Shown: piece after piece, positions 46,660-56,795 of the stretch
How the letters are laid out: each line of letters begins with the position of its first letter
How positions within the stretch are numbered: the first letter of the stretch is position 1
Assembly: GCF_002836945.1 (NCBI RefSeq)
Contig: NZ_NIJM01000017.1
Span: 1 to 64,000, forward strand
Direction of reading: 5' to 3'
Length of the DNA: 64,000 nt
Origin: Shewanella chilikensis
GTDB taxonomy: Bacteria; Pseudomonadota; Gammaproteobacteria; Enterobacterales; Shewanellaceae
Position numbers and translations under genes: made by a program
Notes under the pieces: model-generated
What the model was told of the DNA's origin: nothing
The model's input: only the letters and a program-made list of their open reading frames with translations
Databases searched by the model: none

Positions 46660-47082
46660 ATGTCTGATGTAAAATCCCTCTTGTGCCACCTGAATATCCT
46701 GCTGGAAGACGGTTCGACCGCCGACAGTACCAAAGCCTCCGGTAAACCTGCCAGGCTCAATATTGGCGACGGCAGTTTGAGCCCGGCGTTTGAAGCTGAG
46801 CTCCTTAAGCTGAAAACCGGCGATAATCACAGCTTTACCTTGGCCCCTGCCGATGCTTTCGGCGAGTCCAATCCCGACGCCATTCATCATCTGGATCGCA
46901 GCCGATTTCCGGCAGATATGACGCTGGAGCCTGGGGTTATTGTCAGCTTTGCTGGCCCTGGCGGTAGTGAAATACCCGGAATCGTGCGGGAGATAGCCGG
47001 TGATTCTGTAACAGTCGATCTTAACCATCCGCTGGCGGGCCATCAGGTGACCTTCGAACTGGAAGTATTGCAGGAGCTTTGA
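46660..47082 (+). CDS. fkpB: FKBP-type peptidyl-prolyl isomerase (SlpA/FkpB type)
   Basis: A 140-residue cytoplasmic prolyl isomerase and chaperone of the FKBP-SlyD-like group. Typical segments are [19 protein letters not shown] at the start, then [19 protein letters not shown]. The gene lies 5 bp after lspA and 1 bp before ispH. Confidence 0.94.
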   Translation: MSDVKSLLCHLNILLEDGSTADSTKASGKPARLNIGDGSLSPAFEAELLKLKTGDNHSFTLAPADAFGESNPDAIHHLDRSRFPADMTLEPGVIVSFAGPGGSEIPGIVREIAGDSVTVDLNHPLAGHQVTFELEVLQEL

Positions 47083-47083
47083 T

Positions 47084-48037
47084 ATGTCAGTAGCAAAATC
47101 TACCGGTCTTAACATATTGCTGGCCAACCCCAGAGGCTTCTGTGCCGGTGTTGACCGGGCTATCAGCATAGTGGAACGGGCGCTGGAACTCTTTTCCCCG
47201 CCTATCTATGTGCGCCATGAAGTAGTGCATAACCGTTATGTAGTTGAAGATCTCAAGCAGCGCGGGGCGATTTTTGTCGATGAACTGGATCAGGTGCCCG
47301 ACAACAGCATAGTGATTTTCAGTGCCCATGGGGTGTCGCAGGCGGTGCGCAATGAGGCCAAGCGTCGTGGTCTTAAGGTGTTTGATGCCACTTGTCCTCT
47401 GGTCACCAAGGTGCATTTGCAGGTGACTCGTGCCAGCCGCAAGGGGATTGAGTGCATTCTTATCGGTCATGCCGGCCATCCCGAAGTGGAAGGCACCATG
47501 GGGCAGTACGATAACCCGGAGGGCGGTGTTTATCTTATTGAGTCTCCGGCCGACGTGGATGCATTGCAGGTGAAAGAGCCGGACAACCTTTGCTTTGTTA
47601 CCCAAACCACGCTGTCGGTGGATGATACCCTGGATATTATTGCCGCGCTGCAGAAGCGATTCCCTTCGATTGAAGGGCCCAGGAAAGACGATATCTGTTA
47701 TGCGACCCAAAACCGTCAGGATGCGGTACGTAAAATGGCCCAGGATGTGGACTTGCTGATTGTGGTTGGCTCCAAAAACAGCTCCAATTCCAACAGACTG
47801 CGGGAATTGGCGCTCAAGTCTGGCACTCAGGCCTATCTGGTCGATAATGCCGATGATGTCGAACGTGAGTGGTTTGATGGTGTCAGCAAGGTTGCGGTTA
47901 CTGCCGGGGCTTCTGCTCCTGAGGTGTTGGTGCAGCAGGTTGTTGAGGCTATAGCCAAACTGGCGCCGAGCGTGGTGACCGAAGTGGAAGGGCGCAAGGA
48001 AGACACAGTATTTGCCGTGCCGGTTGAGCTAAGGTAA
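47084..48037 (+). CDS. ispH: HMBPP reductase IspH
   Basis: The last enzyme of the MEP isoprenoid pathway: reduces HMBPP to IPP and DMAPP with a [4Fe-4S] cluster. The three cluster cysteines are in [19 protein letters not shown] and [11 protein letters not shown]. The length of 317 residues is standard. A terminator follows and separates this operon from the pilin genes. Confidence 0.97.
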   Translation: MSVAKSTGLNILLANPRGFCAGVDRAISIVERALELFSPPIYVRHEVVHNRYVVEDLKQRGAIFVDELDQVPDNSIVIFSAHGVSQAVRNEAKRRGLKVFDATCPLVTKVHLQVTRASRKGIECILIGHAGHPEVEGTMGQYDNPEGGVYLIESPADVDALQVKEPDNLCFVTQTTLSVDDTLDIIAALQKRFPSIEGPRKDDICYATQNRQDAVRKMAQDVDLLIVVGSKNSSNSNRLRELALKSGTQAYLVDNADDVEREWFDGVSKVAVTAGASAPEVLVQQVVEAIAKLAPSVVTEVEGRKEDTVFAVPVELR

Positions 48038-48079
48038 GAAACCGCGAGTTTATCGCGCTTATTTAAGCGAACAGCATTT

Positions 48080-48110
48080 TAAAAAGAGGCTATCTAAGCC
48101 TCTTTTTTTT
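48080..48110 (+). terminator. Rho-independent terminator of the ribF-ispH operon
   Basis: Stem aaaaagaggc / gcctcttttt with eight T. The 180 bp that follow are AT-rich and must carry the pilV promoter. Confidence 0.9.
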
Positions 48111-48292
48111 ATGGAAAAAATACTTCTTATCAGGCTTGAATTTATTAGCGATGCTTGTTACTGGCGATTTACATTCGACTCAACTATCATTAACAGGTAT
48201 TATTGTTGCGTTTAGCTAACTATAAGATATTAAAGAACTAATAGGCTGAATTTATTGTCAAAAACATGGCGCTGTCTGGAGATTTGACACCT

Positions 48293-48838
48293 ATGAAAAA
48301 ACGCAGGGAGGGGTTCTCTCTGATTGAGGTTATGGTAGCGCTCGTCATTTTGGTGATAGGGCTTATCGGGATATTTAATTTACATATAGTCGCCAAGCGC
48401 GCCAGTTTTGAATCATTTCAACAGACTCAGGCGGCATATTTTGCCAACGATATCCTCAATCGAATGAAGCTCAATAACAAGGTTTTGAGTAGTTATGAGG
48501 GCTCCTATGATGGGGGCGAAACTGCCCCGGCTAAATCCTGCGATGTGGGCCTTGGCGCCACTGTGACCTGCACAGCTGCCGAGACTTTGGCTTGGGATCT
48601 TTACCAATGGCAGGAGCTTTTTACCGGCGCTGCTGAAAAGGCAGATAGCCGGAATGTCGGTGGCCTCGATAGCGCCACTGCTTGTCTGACTGTCGATGGC
48701 AGTGATGTCACTATCGTGATGGCATGGCGAGGCATTCAGGAAACCGCCGGCACCGCTTATGAAGCGACTGACTGCGGCGATAGCCTGGGGAAGCGTCGGC
48801 GGGTTTTTATCCTCAAGACTGTGATTAACCAAGGTTAA
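48293..48838 (+). CDS. pilV: Type IV pilus minor pilin PilV
   Basis: A 181-residue prepilin with a class III signal peptide: basic leader, then G/FSLIEVMVALVILVIG, cut after Gly7. Minor pilins prime pilus assembly at the inner membrane. The start at 48293 follows only a weak ribosome site; another ATG lies nine codons upstream. First gene of pilV-pilW-pilX-pilY1-pilE. Confidence 0.92.
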   Translation: MKKRREGFSLIEVMVALVILVIGLIGIFNLHIVAKRASFESFQQTQAAYFANDILNRMKLNNKVLSSYEGSYDGGETAPAKSCDVGLGATVTCTAAETLAWDLYQWQELFTGAAEKADSRNVGGLDSATACLTVDGSDVTIVMAWRGIQETAGTAYEATDCGDSLGKRRRVFILKTVINQG

Positions 48839-48842
48839 GGCG

Positions 48843-49817
48843 ATGAGAGTAACAAATTCAAAGCAGTCGGGCTTTTCTCTGGTTGAGCTCATGGTGGCAA
48901 TGGTTATCAGCCTGTTTCTGACGCTAGGTTTGTTTGCCATGTTCAGTATGTCTGCCACCAATGTTACTACCACAGGGCAGTTCAATCAGTTGCAGGAAAA
49001 TGGCCGTATCGCGCTGGCTATCATGGTGCCGGATCTGAGCCAGGTAGGTTTCTTCGGAGATATGACGGGTACAGACTTTGTGCTGGATACCAACACTCGG
49101 GTCGATAATACAGTTGGGACAGATTGCTCCGGCGAGGGGCTCAACAACGCCACTCTGCCTAATGATAAACCTGCCCACTTCAGACGTCTTTGGGGCTATG
49201 AGGCCGGGGTGAGTACCGGCTCACTGAGCTGTGTCAGTTCAGTGATTGATAGGACAGATGTGATTCAGATTAAACGTCTGGTGGGGCCTCCCGGTACCGG
49301 CGGTGGTTTTCGGGTAGCGACAACGGCCAGCCAGGCGGTGTTTTTTAACGATACAGATCCTGGCCTTGAAAACCAAAGGGTGTGGGAATATCAACACCAT
49401 GTCTACTTTATCAAAGACAACAACGGCGTGCCGGTTCTGACCCGTAAATCACTTTCTAAAAGTGGAATGGATGTGGACGAACCCTTGGTCGAAGGCATAG
49501 AGAATATGCGCATTCTCTATGGGTTTGATGAGGATGGTGATGACACAGCCGATAGCTTTATGCCGGTGCAGAGTGTGACGGATCTAATGTGGGATAACCA
49601 GCTGTTTCAGCGAATTGTGGCCTTGAGAGTCTTTTTACTGGTACGTTCAGTTGCAGAGGACAAGGCATATACAAATGAGAATACCTATCAAATAGGTGAT
49701 AAAACAATTACATACCCAAGGCCAGACGAGAATGACAATGTAAAACCTGATCACTTCCGCCGTAAGGTGGTTTCGACCACTGTGGTACTTGAAAACCCGG
49801 TGTTGATAAGGAATTAA
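48843..49817 (+). CDS. pilW: Type IV pilus minor pilin PilW
   Basis: A 324-residue minor pilin: class III signal G/FSLVELMVAMVISLF (cleavage after about Gly10), followed by a large globular C-terminal domain, as is usual for PilW. It is 4 bp after pilV. Confidence 0.92.
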   Translation: MRVTNSKQSGFSLVELMVAMVISLFLTLGLFAMFSMSATNVTTTGQFNQLQENGRIALAIMVPDLSQVGFFGDMTGTDFVLDTNTRVDNTVGTDCSGEGLNNATLPNDKPAHFRRLWGYEAGVSTGSLSCVSSVIDRTDVIQIKRLVGPPGTGGGFRVATTASQAVFFNDTDPGLENQRVWEYQHHVYFIKDNNGVPVLTRKSLSKSGMDVDEPLVEGIENMRILYGFDEDGDDTADSFMPVQSVTDLMWDNQLFQRIVALRVFLLVRSVAEDKAYTNENTYQIGDKTITYPRPDENDNVKPDHFRRKVVSTTVVLENPVLIRN

Positions 49818-49821
49818 GTAG

Positions 49822-50286
49822 ATGAAGATAAGGCAGCAGCGGGGAGTTGTACTTTTTTTTGCACTTATCCTCCTGATTATTTTGACCTTAATTGGTGTGG
49901 CACTGGCGGTTAACTCCAGTCAGTCGCTGCGTATGGCCGGCGCCGGTGCCGAGCGGGTGGAAGCCAAAGCCTTGGCCGATGGTGGGCTGCAGGCGGTATT
50001 GAACGCCAAGAGCCAGGCAGAATTGGCAACGATGACAGCGGTTGATGATGATAATAGTTTTTTGGGTGGTAGTCAGGTTTTGACACCTTTGCCATTGAAG
50101 AGTGATGGCACTGTGGACGCCAAGAATGTTGCCTGTCAACGGAGCAGAGCTGCCAGCGGTACAGATCTTATTAAGTGCCGGCGAGTTGAGGTTTCAAGCC
50201 AAGTGCAGTATGGGCGGGATAATCTTGGACAACTGACAGTTATCGAAGGGGTTGAGCAGGAAGTGCTTAACGGGAGCGGATCATGA
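49822..50286 (+). CDS. pilX: Type IV pilus minor pilin PilX
   Basis: A 154-residue PilX-type minor pilin with an N-terminal hydrophobic helix (RGVVLFFALILLIILTLIGV) that lacks the canonical FTLIE motif and its Glu5, as is usual for PilX. It overlaps the pilY1 start by 4 bp. Confidence 0.9.
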   Translation: MKIRQQRGVVLFFALILLIILTLIGVALAVNSSQSLRMAGAGAERVEAKALADGGLQAVLNAKSQAELATMTAVDDDNSFLGGSQVLTPLPLKSDGTVDAKNVACQRSRAASGTDLIKCRRVEVSSQVQYGRDNLGQLTVIEGVEQEVLNGSGS

Positions 50287-53200
50287 AACTCAAAAAGTGT
50301 TTATGCGGTTTGTTGTTTGTGCTGGTGGGCTCTTCCGGGCAGGTTTCTGCCGATGATACAGACCTATACCTGATACCTCCTCCTAATCAAGGGCGAGCCA
50401 AGGTGTTGATTATCTTTGATAACTCAGCGTCCATGGATACTATAGAAACAGGAGTGCCAGGTGGGTACGATCCTGACGAAGAGTATCTTCCCGTAGGTTC
50501 TTCCCATTCCTATGATGAGCGGTTGATCTACTTTACCGTTGGCTCCGGAATGGATGAAAGCGCATTACCCGTACCGGACAGCCCCTCGGAGTCGCGCCGC
50601 TTCAATCAGCTTCTTAATGGTTGCGCTGTAGCCCAAGAAGCTCTGGATACTTATGGTCGTTTTACCGGTTATATCCGGGAGTTTGTGTTTTCCGGCAACG
50701 GCGCGGGTACTTGGCAACCTATTAAGGAAAACAGTGGTGCAGAAAGGAACAACCCGATTGATTGCTGGGAAGATATTGCAGGAGGTAAAGCAAGCAATAA
50801 TGACGTGTATCCTGATGGCTACCCACAAAATAGCGTTGGAAATAATAAAAATTATCAGCCATATGGTGGTACAGATGCTGCGGCGTTGGAAAATGCTGAA
50901 AAACTTGGCTTCAATCAAGGTGAGTTGGTAACCCTCTACACAGATAATTATCTACGTTGGTATACCCGCTATAAGAACGATTTACTGGATGATGTTCAGG
51001 ATCTTAGCCGGTTGGATATTGCAAAAACTGCGATTTCCGGGGTGATTAGCTCTATGCCGTCGGTTGATTTCGGCCTGGCAGTATTTAATATGAATTATGA
51101 TGTGGAAGGGCAGCGAGATGGCGGCCGAATCATTGCCGGTATTCGTAATCGCACCGCATCACAGAAAGACGTTCTGCTTAATACAATTGAAAATCTACCG
51201 GCTGAAACCAACACTCCACTTTGTGAAACTTTGTTTGAAGCCTATCAGTATTTCAGTGGTGGCCCCATTACTTTTGGTCATAGTGACTTTAAGTATGATG
51301 GGAATGGCATACATTACACTCCTAATCGACCCCCATACGATATAAATGTAGAGGATAATGGTAGTTACCTGTCTCCAATGAGTGTTTGTAGTGATATTGC
51401 TTATATCATTTATATTACCGATGGTGTGCCTACCTTGGATGCTTCGGCTAACGATAAGATTACTTCTCTTGTCAATGAGGCGAATGACGAGGGAAATTAC
51501 TTTCCTTATACTTTCATAGGTAATAATGGCGAAGAAATCAGCTATCTGCCGGCGTTGGCCAGCTATATGGCGCATAACGATATACTGCCGGATACGGAAA
51601 AGTTTCAACGGGTGGTGACTCACACTATAGGCTTTGCGCTCGAGGAAGGTTCTGCCGCTGAGCCTTTGCTGGAAGAGACGGCCAGGAGAGGTAACGGCCA
51701 TTATTATACCGCCAACAGTGTGGCCGATTTGCAGCAAGCCTTCAGTAATGTGCTTGACAGTATCACGGATGAAGGCCAAAGGTTTTCGGCGCCCGGGGTG
51801 GCCTTTAGTAATGCTGACCCAACTCGGACCCTGGACTCAGCTTATTATGCGCTGTTTCGTCCATCTCAAGGACCCAGATGGGTCGGCAATTTGAAAAAGT
51901 TAAAAGTTAATCCCTCAGGGGTTTTGATAGATGCCAATGGTGAAGCAGCCATTTCAAAAACAGGTGGTATTTCTGATTCGGCCTGTAGTCTATGGAGTAG
52001 CTGCTCTCCGGACCCTGATGGTAACGATGTACAGGAAGGCGGGGCGGCCAGAACCATAGTGCCTGATAGCCGTACTATCTACAGTAACATCAAGGTAGGT
52101 GGTGACCTGGCAATTTTGAGTAAGAACCAGGCTTCCAGCTATGCCGGTGGTGACATTGACTTGTTGGCCCATATGAACATGAGTGTGGCCGCCGGTACTG
52201 AAAGCGCTGAGCTTGAAAAAGCCTTTGAGTGGATCAAGGGGAAAAATGTCGATATAGATGAAAATGACGAGTTTACCTCTGACGATTATAATGGGGTTCG
52301 CGGCGATATCATGGGTGACCCCATGCACTCGCAACCACTAGCCATTGATTTTAGTAGCGGTGATAGCACCAATGTGCGCATTTTCGTTGGCACCAACCAT
52401 GGTATGTTGCATGCCTTTAAAGATACAGGTAGCAGTGTTGAAGAGAGTTGGGCCTTTATGCCCTATGAGTTTCTCAGTAATGTGCAGGAGCTCAGGGATA
52501 ACAGTTATGCCAATGGCCACAGTGTTTATGGCATAGATGGTTCGCCGGTTTCCTATTTGGAGCGCAATGAGTCGGGTGTTATTACCAAGGCCTGGCTATT
52601 CTTCGGTATGCGTCGGGGCGGGAGTGCTTACTATGGCTTCGATGTTACCGCACCGGATTCACCTATACTGATGTGGCGGATTGACAGCAGTAGCGCCGGT
52701 TTTGCAAACTTGGGACAAACTTGGTCGACACCTGTTGTGACTAAGGTGCCGGGGTCAGATAACCCTGTAGTGATCTTCGGCGGTGGTTACAATCTGGGCT
52801 ATGACGCCAACACAGGCAGTAACTCAGATGGCCGCAATGTGTACCTGGTCGATGCCGAAACCGGGAAACTTCAGCATAGTTTTGGTGTTGATGGCAACAC
52901 GGCTTTGACCGGCATAGAGCACAGTATTGCCGGTTCAATTGCCACCCTCGATAGCAACAGCGATGGCGCAACTGACAGGCTGTATGCCGCAGACCTTGGC
53001 GGTAATGTCTGGCGCATGGATATGCCCTCTGAAAATACCGCCAGTTGGAGTGGCTTTAAGTTTGCCTCTTTGGGAGGTGCGCTGGCTTCTTCTGATCGTC
53101 GTTTTTTCTATGAACCAGTGGTTGCTCAGACGGTATTTACCAATGTCACCCAGGTGACAGTGACAGATGCTGATGGTAATACCAGCACGACTACGGCCTA

Positions 53201-53837
53201 TCAAAATGTACCTTACGATGCTGTGACTTTGGGCAGTGGTAACCGGGCCTCACCTTTGGACAGCGCCGTGGAGGATATGTTCTTTGTGCTACAGGATCGT
53301 CATGTGGTGACCAAGACTTTTGGCGGCTCCGGCGCGACTGTTCCTAGTCCCATTACCTTGACCAACCTCTATGACGTGACATCGGCGGCTCCGAGCAGCG
53401 ACAGTGAGAATATTGAATTTGGTACCAAGCTGGGTTGGTTCCGTAATTTCTCCATTGCCGGGGAAAAGAGCCTGTCGCCTTCGGCCATTATTAAGGGTGA
53501 CGTTTATTTCACCTCCTTTGTACCCGCGCAAACAACACCGGAAACTGCAGACAGTTGTCTTATCTCCTCGACTGGGCGTTTATACCGCTATGATCTGCAT
53601 AAAGGTGGGCGTTACAACTATGAGTTTTTGGAAGTGTGTGAAGATTGTATTCCTCAGCCGCCCAAAATTATTACCCCGCCCAAAGATCCTGATGATCCGG
53701 ATAATCCGGACAATCCAGATGCTGCCTTGATTATTGGTCGCGGTGAGTGTGATGAAACCGGTGAAAACTGTTCAGGTACAGTGGCATTGGAGACGGGTCT
53801 GACTACCAACAAGATTTATTACCATGTAAATGAGTAG
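50283..53837 (+). CDS. pilY1: Type IV pilus tip adhesin PilY1
   Basis: A 1184-residue exported adhesin and minor-pilin partner. Signal peptide to about residue 23, then a von Willebrand A-like domain with a MIDAS motif (FDNSASMD near residue 42), and a C-terminal beta-propeller holding a calcium site of the PilY1 type (DSNSDGATD) that controls pilus extension in Pseudomonas. The last residues include an acidic PDDPDNPDNPD stretch. It overlaps pilX by 4 bp and precedes pilE. Confidence 0.95.
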   Translation: MKLKKCLCGLLFVLVGSSGQVSADDTDLYLIPPPNQGRAKVLIIFDNSASMDTIETGVPGGYDPDEEYLPVGSSHSYDERLIYFTVGSGMDESALPVPDSPSESRRFNQLLNGCAVAQEALDTYGRFTGYIREFVFSGNGAGTWQPIKENSGAERNNPIDCWEDIAGGKASNNDVYPDGYPQNSVGNNKNYQPYGGTDAAALENAEKLGFNQGELVTLYTDNYLRWYTRYKNDLLDDVQDLSRLDIAKTAISGVISSMPSVDFGLAVFNMNYDVEGQRDGGRIIAGIRNRTASQKDVLLNTIENLPAETNTPLCETLFEAYQYFSGGPITFGHSDFKYDGNGIHYTPNRPPYDINVEDNGSYLSPMSVCSDIAYIIYITDGVPTLDASANDKITSLVNEANDEGNYFPYTFIGNNGEEISYLPALASYMAHNDILPDTEKFQRVVTHTIGFALEEGSAAEPLLEETARRGNGHYYTANSVADLQQAFSNVLDSITDEGQRFSAPGVAFSNADPTRTLDSAYYALFRPSQGPRWVGNLKKLKVNPSGVLIDANGEAAISKTGGISDSACSLWSSCSPDPDGNDVQEGGAARTIVPDSRTIYSNIKVGGDLAILSKNQASSYAGGDIDLLAHMNMSVAAGTESAELEKAFEWIKGKNVDIDENDEFTSDDYNGVRGDIMGDPMHSQPLAIDFSSGDSTNVRIFVGTNHGMLHAFKDTGSSVEESWAFMPYEFLSNVQELRDNSYANGHSVYGIDGSPVSYLERNESGVITKAWLFFGMRRGGSAYYGFDVTAPDSPILMWRIDSSSAGFANLGQTWSTPVVTKVPGSDNPVVIFGGGYNLGYDANTGSNSDGRNVYLVDAETGKLQHSFGVDGNTALTGIEHSIAGSIATLDSNSDGATDRLYAADLGGNVWRMDMPSENTASWSGFKFASLGGALASSDRRFFYEPVVAQTVFTNVTQVTVTDADGNTSTTTAYQNVPYDAVTLGSGNRASPLDSAVEDMFFVLQDRHVVTKTFGGSGATVPSPITLTNLYDVTSAAPSSDSENIEFGTKLGWFRNFSIAGEKSLSPSAIIKGDVYFTSFVPAQTTPETADSCLISSTGRLYRYDLHKGGRYNYEFLEVCEDCIPQPPKIITPPKDPDDPDNPDNPDAALIIGRGECDETGENCSGTVALETGLTTNKIYYHVNE

Positions 53838-53845
53838 GATAAGAG

Positions 53846-54241
53846 ATGAAAAGACCAGCGGGTTTTACCCTGATAGAAGTCATGATCACTGTGGTCATTA
53901 TCGGCATACTGGCGTCTATCGCTTATCCATCTTATGTGCAGTACATTGCCAAGAGTACTCGCTCCGAGGCTCATGCGGCCTTGATGCGACTGGCCAATCT
54001 GCAGGAGCAATACTATTTGGATAATCGCACTTATGCCACGGATATGACCAAACTGGGGCTCAATGCCAGTCCCTTTATTACTGAGAGTGGTCATTACAGT
54101 ATCGCGTCAACCGGCACAGCGGATTTCACCCTGACCGCAACGGCACAAGGAGCGCAGGCCAGCCGCGACAGTAAGTGTAAAACGCTGACCTTGACCGATG
54201 CCGGGATTAAAAGTGGTGCTTCAACGGAGTGTTGGAAATGA
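53846..54241 (+). CDS. pilE: Type IV pilin-like protein PilE
   Basis: A 131-residue pilin-like protein: G/FTLIEVMITVVIIGILASIAYPSY after a short leader (MKRPAG), then a small C-terminal domain with a Cys pair (SKCKTL, ECWK) that could form the disulfide loop. In this operon setting PilE is taken as a minor pilin rather than the main pilus subunit. It overlaps the next gene by 4 bp. Confidence 0.92.
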   Translation: MKRPAGFTLIEVMITVVIIGILASIAYPSYVQYIAKSTRSEAHAALMRLANLQEQYYLDNRTYATDMTKLGLNASPFITESGHYSIASTGTADFTLTATAQGAQASRDSKCKTLTLTDAGIKSGASTECWK

Positions 54242-54537
54242 TTAGATCAATTAAATATGGTTTGCTCCTGCTGCTGCCCGGTATGCTATTTACAGCCCAA
54301 GCCGCCGATCGGCAGGATGTTAAGTGTCACTTGATTACCAGTAAGGGAGAGCAAATCGCCTTTTATCGCTGGGACTTGGACAAGCAGCAGCTATTTATGG
54401 CACGTTTGAGCGGTAAGTCGTTAAAGGATGCCCGCGGTAAGCGTTACTTTATCAGGGAAGCCAGAGAGTGTGTGTTGCTCAAGGAAGCATTCAGCTCTGA
54501 GAAGGCCCGTAAGTTGGATGAGATGACTCTAAGATAA
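54238..54537 (+). CDS. TapY2-like small type IV pilus protein
   Basis: A 99-residue exported protein: signal peptide (YGLLLLLPGMLFTAQA), then a short domain with two Cys (VKCHLITSK, RECVLLKEAF). Its place at the end of the pilV-pilE operon, overlapping pilE by 4 bp (ATGA), fits the TapY2 proteins of Shewanella and Aeromonas. The assignment rests on position, size and general likeness, not on an alignment. Confidence 0.6.
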   Translation: MIRSIKYGLLLLLPGMLFTAQAADRQDVKCHLITSKGEQIAFYRWDLDKQQLFMARLSGKSLKDARGKRYFIREARECVLLKEAFSSEKARKLDEMTLR

Positions 54538-54572
54538 CTTTCCCTAAGTCATGACACTTGAGCTTGTTCGGG

Positions 54573-54980
54573 TTAACAGCAATAGGCTCGTAATAGATCC
54601 TTCCAGGTCACTATACCGACAATTTCGCCGTCTTCCAGTACCGGCAGTGAACCTATATCTTTCTCCAATAAGAGCCTGGAAGCCTGCGCCAGGCCTACGT
54701 GGGGCGCAACGGTTACAGGGTTACGGCTCATTACTTGGTGTGCCCGCTTATTGAGGGTTTCCAGATCTCTGCTGCTGGCGGTATCGCTGCCAAGGTTGGG
54801 GCTTAAGGCTCGCAGCAGATCGCGCTCGGACAGGACGCCTTCCAGCTTGCCTTCATCATTCACTACCAGTAAGTGATGAAAGCCTGCATGATGAAATATC
54901 TCTTTGGCCACACTCAGGCGATCGTCCATTTCCACTGTGACAACCCGGGTGATCATGATATCGGCGATGCAGAGCTGCAT
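54573..54980 (-). CDS. CBS-pair domain protein
   Basis: A 135-residue protein made of two CBS motifs (MITRVVTVEMDDRLSVA and VMSRNPVTVAPHVGLAQA). Such domains bind adenine nucleotides and regulate partner proteins. No partner domain is fused. A gaggat ribosome site precedes the ATG. It is convergent with the pilus operon and 51 bp downstream of the acyltransferase gene on the same strand. Confidence 0.92.
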   Translation of the reverse strand: MQLCIADIMITRVVTVEMDDRLSVAKEIFHHAGFHHLLVVNDEGKLEGVLSERDLLRALSPNLGSDTASSRDLETLNKRAHQVMSRNPVTVAPHVGLAQASRLLLEKDIGSLPVLEDGEIVGIVTWKDLLRAYCC

Positions 54981-55031
54981 AGGGATCCTCCATAACCTTT
55001 TCTTTGTTATATCAGAGCCCTGTCAATAATG

Positions 55032-56780
55032 CTAACTCAGAGCATTTTCATCTTGCTGATTGAGCTCCTGCAGATGGCAATCGATATAGCGGCTGCGTTT
55101 TTTGAACTTGAGTTTGTCCAAGTCTACCAGCACCAAGCCATCGATACAGTCGGCAAAGTCGGCATCCACTCCAAAGGCGAGGAAGCGCACCCCATCAGGC
55201 TGACAAAGTTCGCCGTATTGCTTGTAGAGAGTAGGCACTGCGGCTCCCATACTGGCAAGGGTCTGCTTGAGCTGTTTAAACGCGTCTTGATAATCTGAAT
55301 CGATATAGAGTTTGTCCAGCTCAGTCTGGCGCTCAGGTGACAGACCAAAAGGCGCGAAAGACTGTGCCAGTTGTGTTTTACAGGGAAACTGCTGCAGGTA
55401 GAAGTGTACTAACATCTCCTTGGCTGGTGCCGGCAGTTGGTTGCTTATGGTCACCGGCCCGAACAGATAGCGGTAGCCGGGATGACGAGCCAGAAAGGCA
55501 CCTATGCCGTACCAGAGGTAATCGAGACTGCGCTTTCCCCAATATTTAGGCTGTACAAAGCTGCGGCCGAGTTCCAGGCCCTTGGCGAAATAGGGCGCAA
55601 ATTCTGTTTGATAGTGAAACAGTGACTCACTGTAGAGGCTTTCTCCGGCGCTGTGCAAGTTCGCAACTTCGGCAAAGCGGTAGGCGCCGACTATTTCCAG
55701 CTCCTTGGGATCCCATAGCACCAGGTGCAGATAACTGGAGTCGTACTTGTCTATGTCTCTGCGTTTTCCCGTACCTTCACCCACGGCGCGAAAAGCCAGT
55801 TCCCGCAACCGACCTATTTCCCGCATCACAGGGCTGCAGCCCTGATGGCGGTAGAGGAAAATCTGCTTGTCATCCTGAGTTTGGCCAAGCTGCTCGCACA
55901 GCAATAAAGCCTGTTGCAATTCACGACGTTTTTCCGGATGGGCGATGGCGCTTTGGGTGTTGAACAGTGGGCTGCGGTTCTTGCCGATGCGATAGAGGTG
56001 GTTCTTCAGCAGACTGACCCGGGTTTTGAGCGGGAAGTCACTGCCGCTGACCGCTTCGGCCGGGATAAGCTCGCCGATACGCACCGGCAAAGTGTTACTG
56101 GCTTGTTTAAACATCTCCTTGACCAATAGCAGAGTAGCCAAAGGTTTATATAACATGGAAGCGCCGTAAAAGGTGGCCGAGTTCTTGGCATCGACATACA
56201 TGGGCAGCAGCGGCGCATTGCAGCTGATAGCCATCTTCAGGAAGCCGGTCTGCCACTGTGTATCGCGAATGCCGTTTGGTCTGAGCCGGGAAACCTCACC
56301 CGATGGAAAAATGAGCAAGGCGCCTTCACTGCGCAAATGTTGATGGATCTTCTCCAGGTGTTGTCTGGGGGTTCCGCCAGTCATATTGCGAACCGGCAGC
56401 AGGATGTTGTGCAGTGGCGTCAGTGTCATCAGCAGCTCGTTGGCAACCACTTTAATGTCAGGCCTGACTTCGCTGATAAGTTTTATCAGCACCAGAGCAT
56501 CCAGCGAACCTATCGGATGATTGGCGAAGATAACGACCCGGCCCTGATGGGGAATGTTTTCCACCTCACTGTCCGGCACCGTATAGCTGACGGCAAAGCT
56601 TTCCAGCACTTGTTCAACAAAATCCACGCCCTTGAGAAAACTGAATTGGCCAGCGATATCATTGCACTCCCGCTCATTGAGCAGATAACGCAGTAAGGCC
56701 TTGGTTGGCTTGGCGAGCCAAGGCTTGCTGTTGATATTGGGCAGATTGGATTCCACGACTTTATCGACGGTAAACATCAT
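55032..56780 (-). CDS. OlsF-like two-domain acyltransferase
   Basis: A 582-residue protein. The N-terminal half is a PlsC-like acyltransferase with the NHPIGSLD motif (87-94) and FPSGEVSR. The C-terminal half is an OlsB-like GNAT N-acyltransferase (EIVGAYRFAEVANL, ELGRSFVQPKYWGKR). The fusion matches OlsF, which makes ornithine lipids in one protein. It may therefore form ornithine lipids, which replace phospholipids under phosphate limitation. The start (ATG 56780 or 56777) has no clear ribosome site. It is 15 bp downstream of the LpxH-like gene, so probably in one operon. Confidence 0.85.
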   Translation of the reverse strand: MMFTVDKVVESNLPNINSKPWLAKPTKALLRYLLNERECNDIAGQFSFLKGVDFVEQVLESFAVSYTVPDSEVENIPHQGRVVIFANHPIGSLDALVLIKLISEVRPDIKVVANELLMTLTPLHNILLPVRNMTGGTPRQHLEKIHQHLRSEGALLIFPSGEVSRLRPNGIRDTQWQTGFLKMAISCNAPLLPMYVDAKNSATFYGASMLYKPLATLLLVKEMFKQASNTLPVRIGELIPAEAVSGSDFPLKTRVSLLKNHLYRIGKNRSPLFNTQSAIAHPEKRRELQQALLLCEQLGQTQDDKQIFLYRHQGCSPVMREIGRLRELAFRAVGEGTGKRRDIDKYDSSYLHLVLWDPKELEIVGAYRFAEVANLHSAGESLYSESLFHYQTEFAPYFAKGLELGRSFVQPKYWGKRSLDYLWYGIGAFLARHPGYRYLFGPVTISNQLPAPAKEMLVHFYLQQFPCKTQLAQSFAPFGLSPERQTELDKLYIDSDYQDAFKQLKQTLASMGAAVPTLYKQYGELCQPDGVRFLAFGVDADFADCIDGLVLVDLDKLKFKKRSRYIDCHLQELNQQDENALS

Positions 56781-56795
56781 AATGGGGTACCTGAT

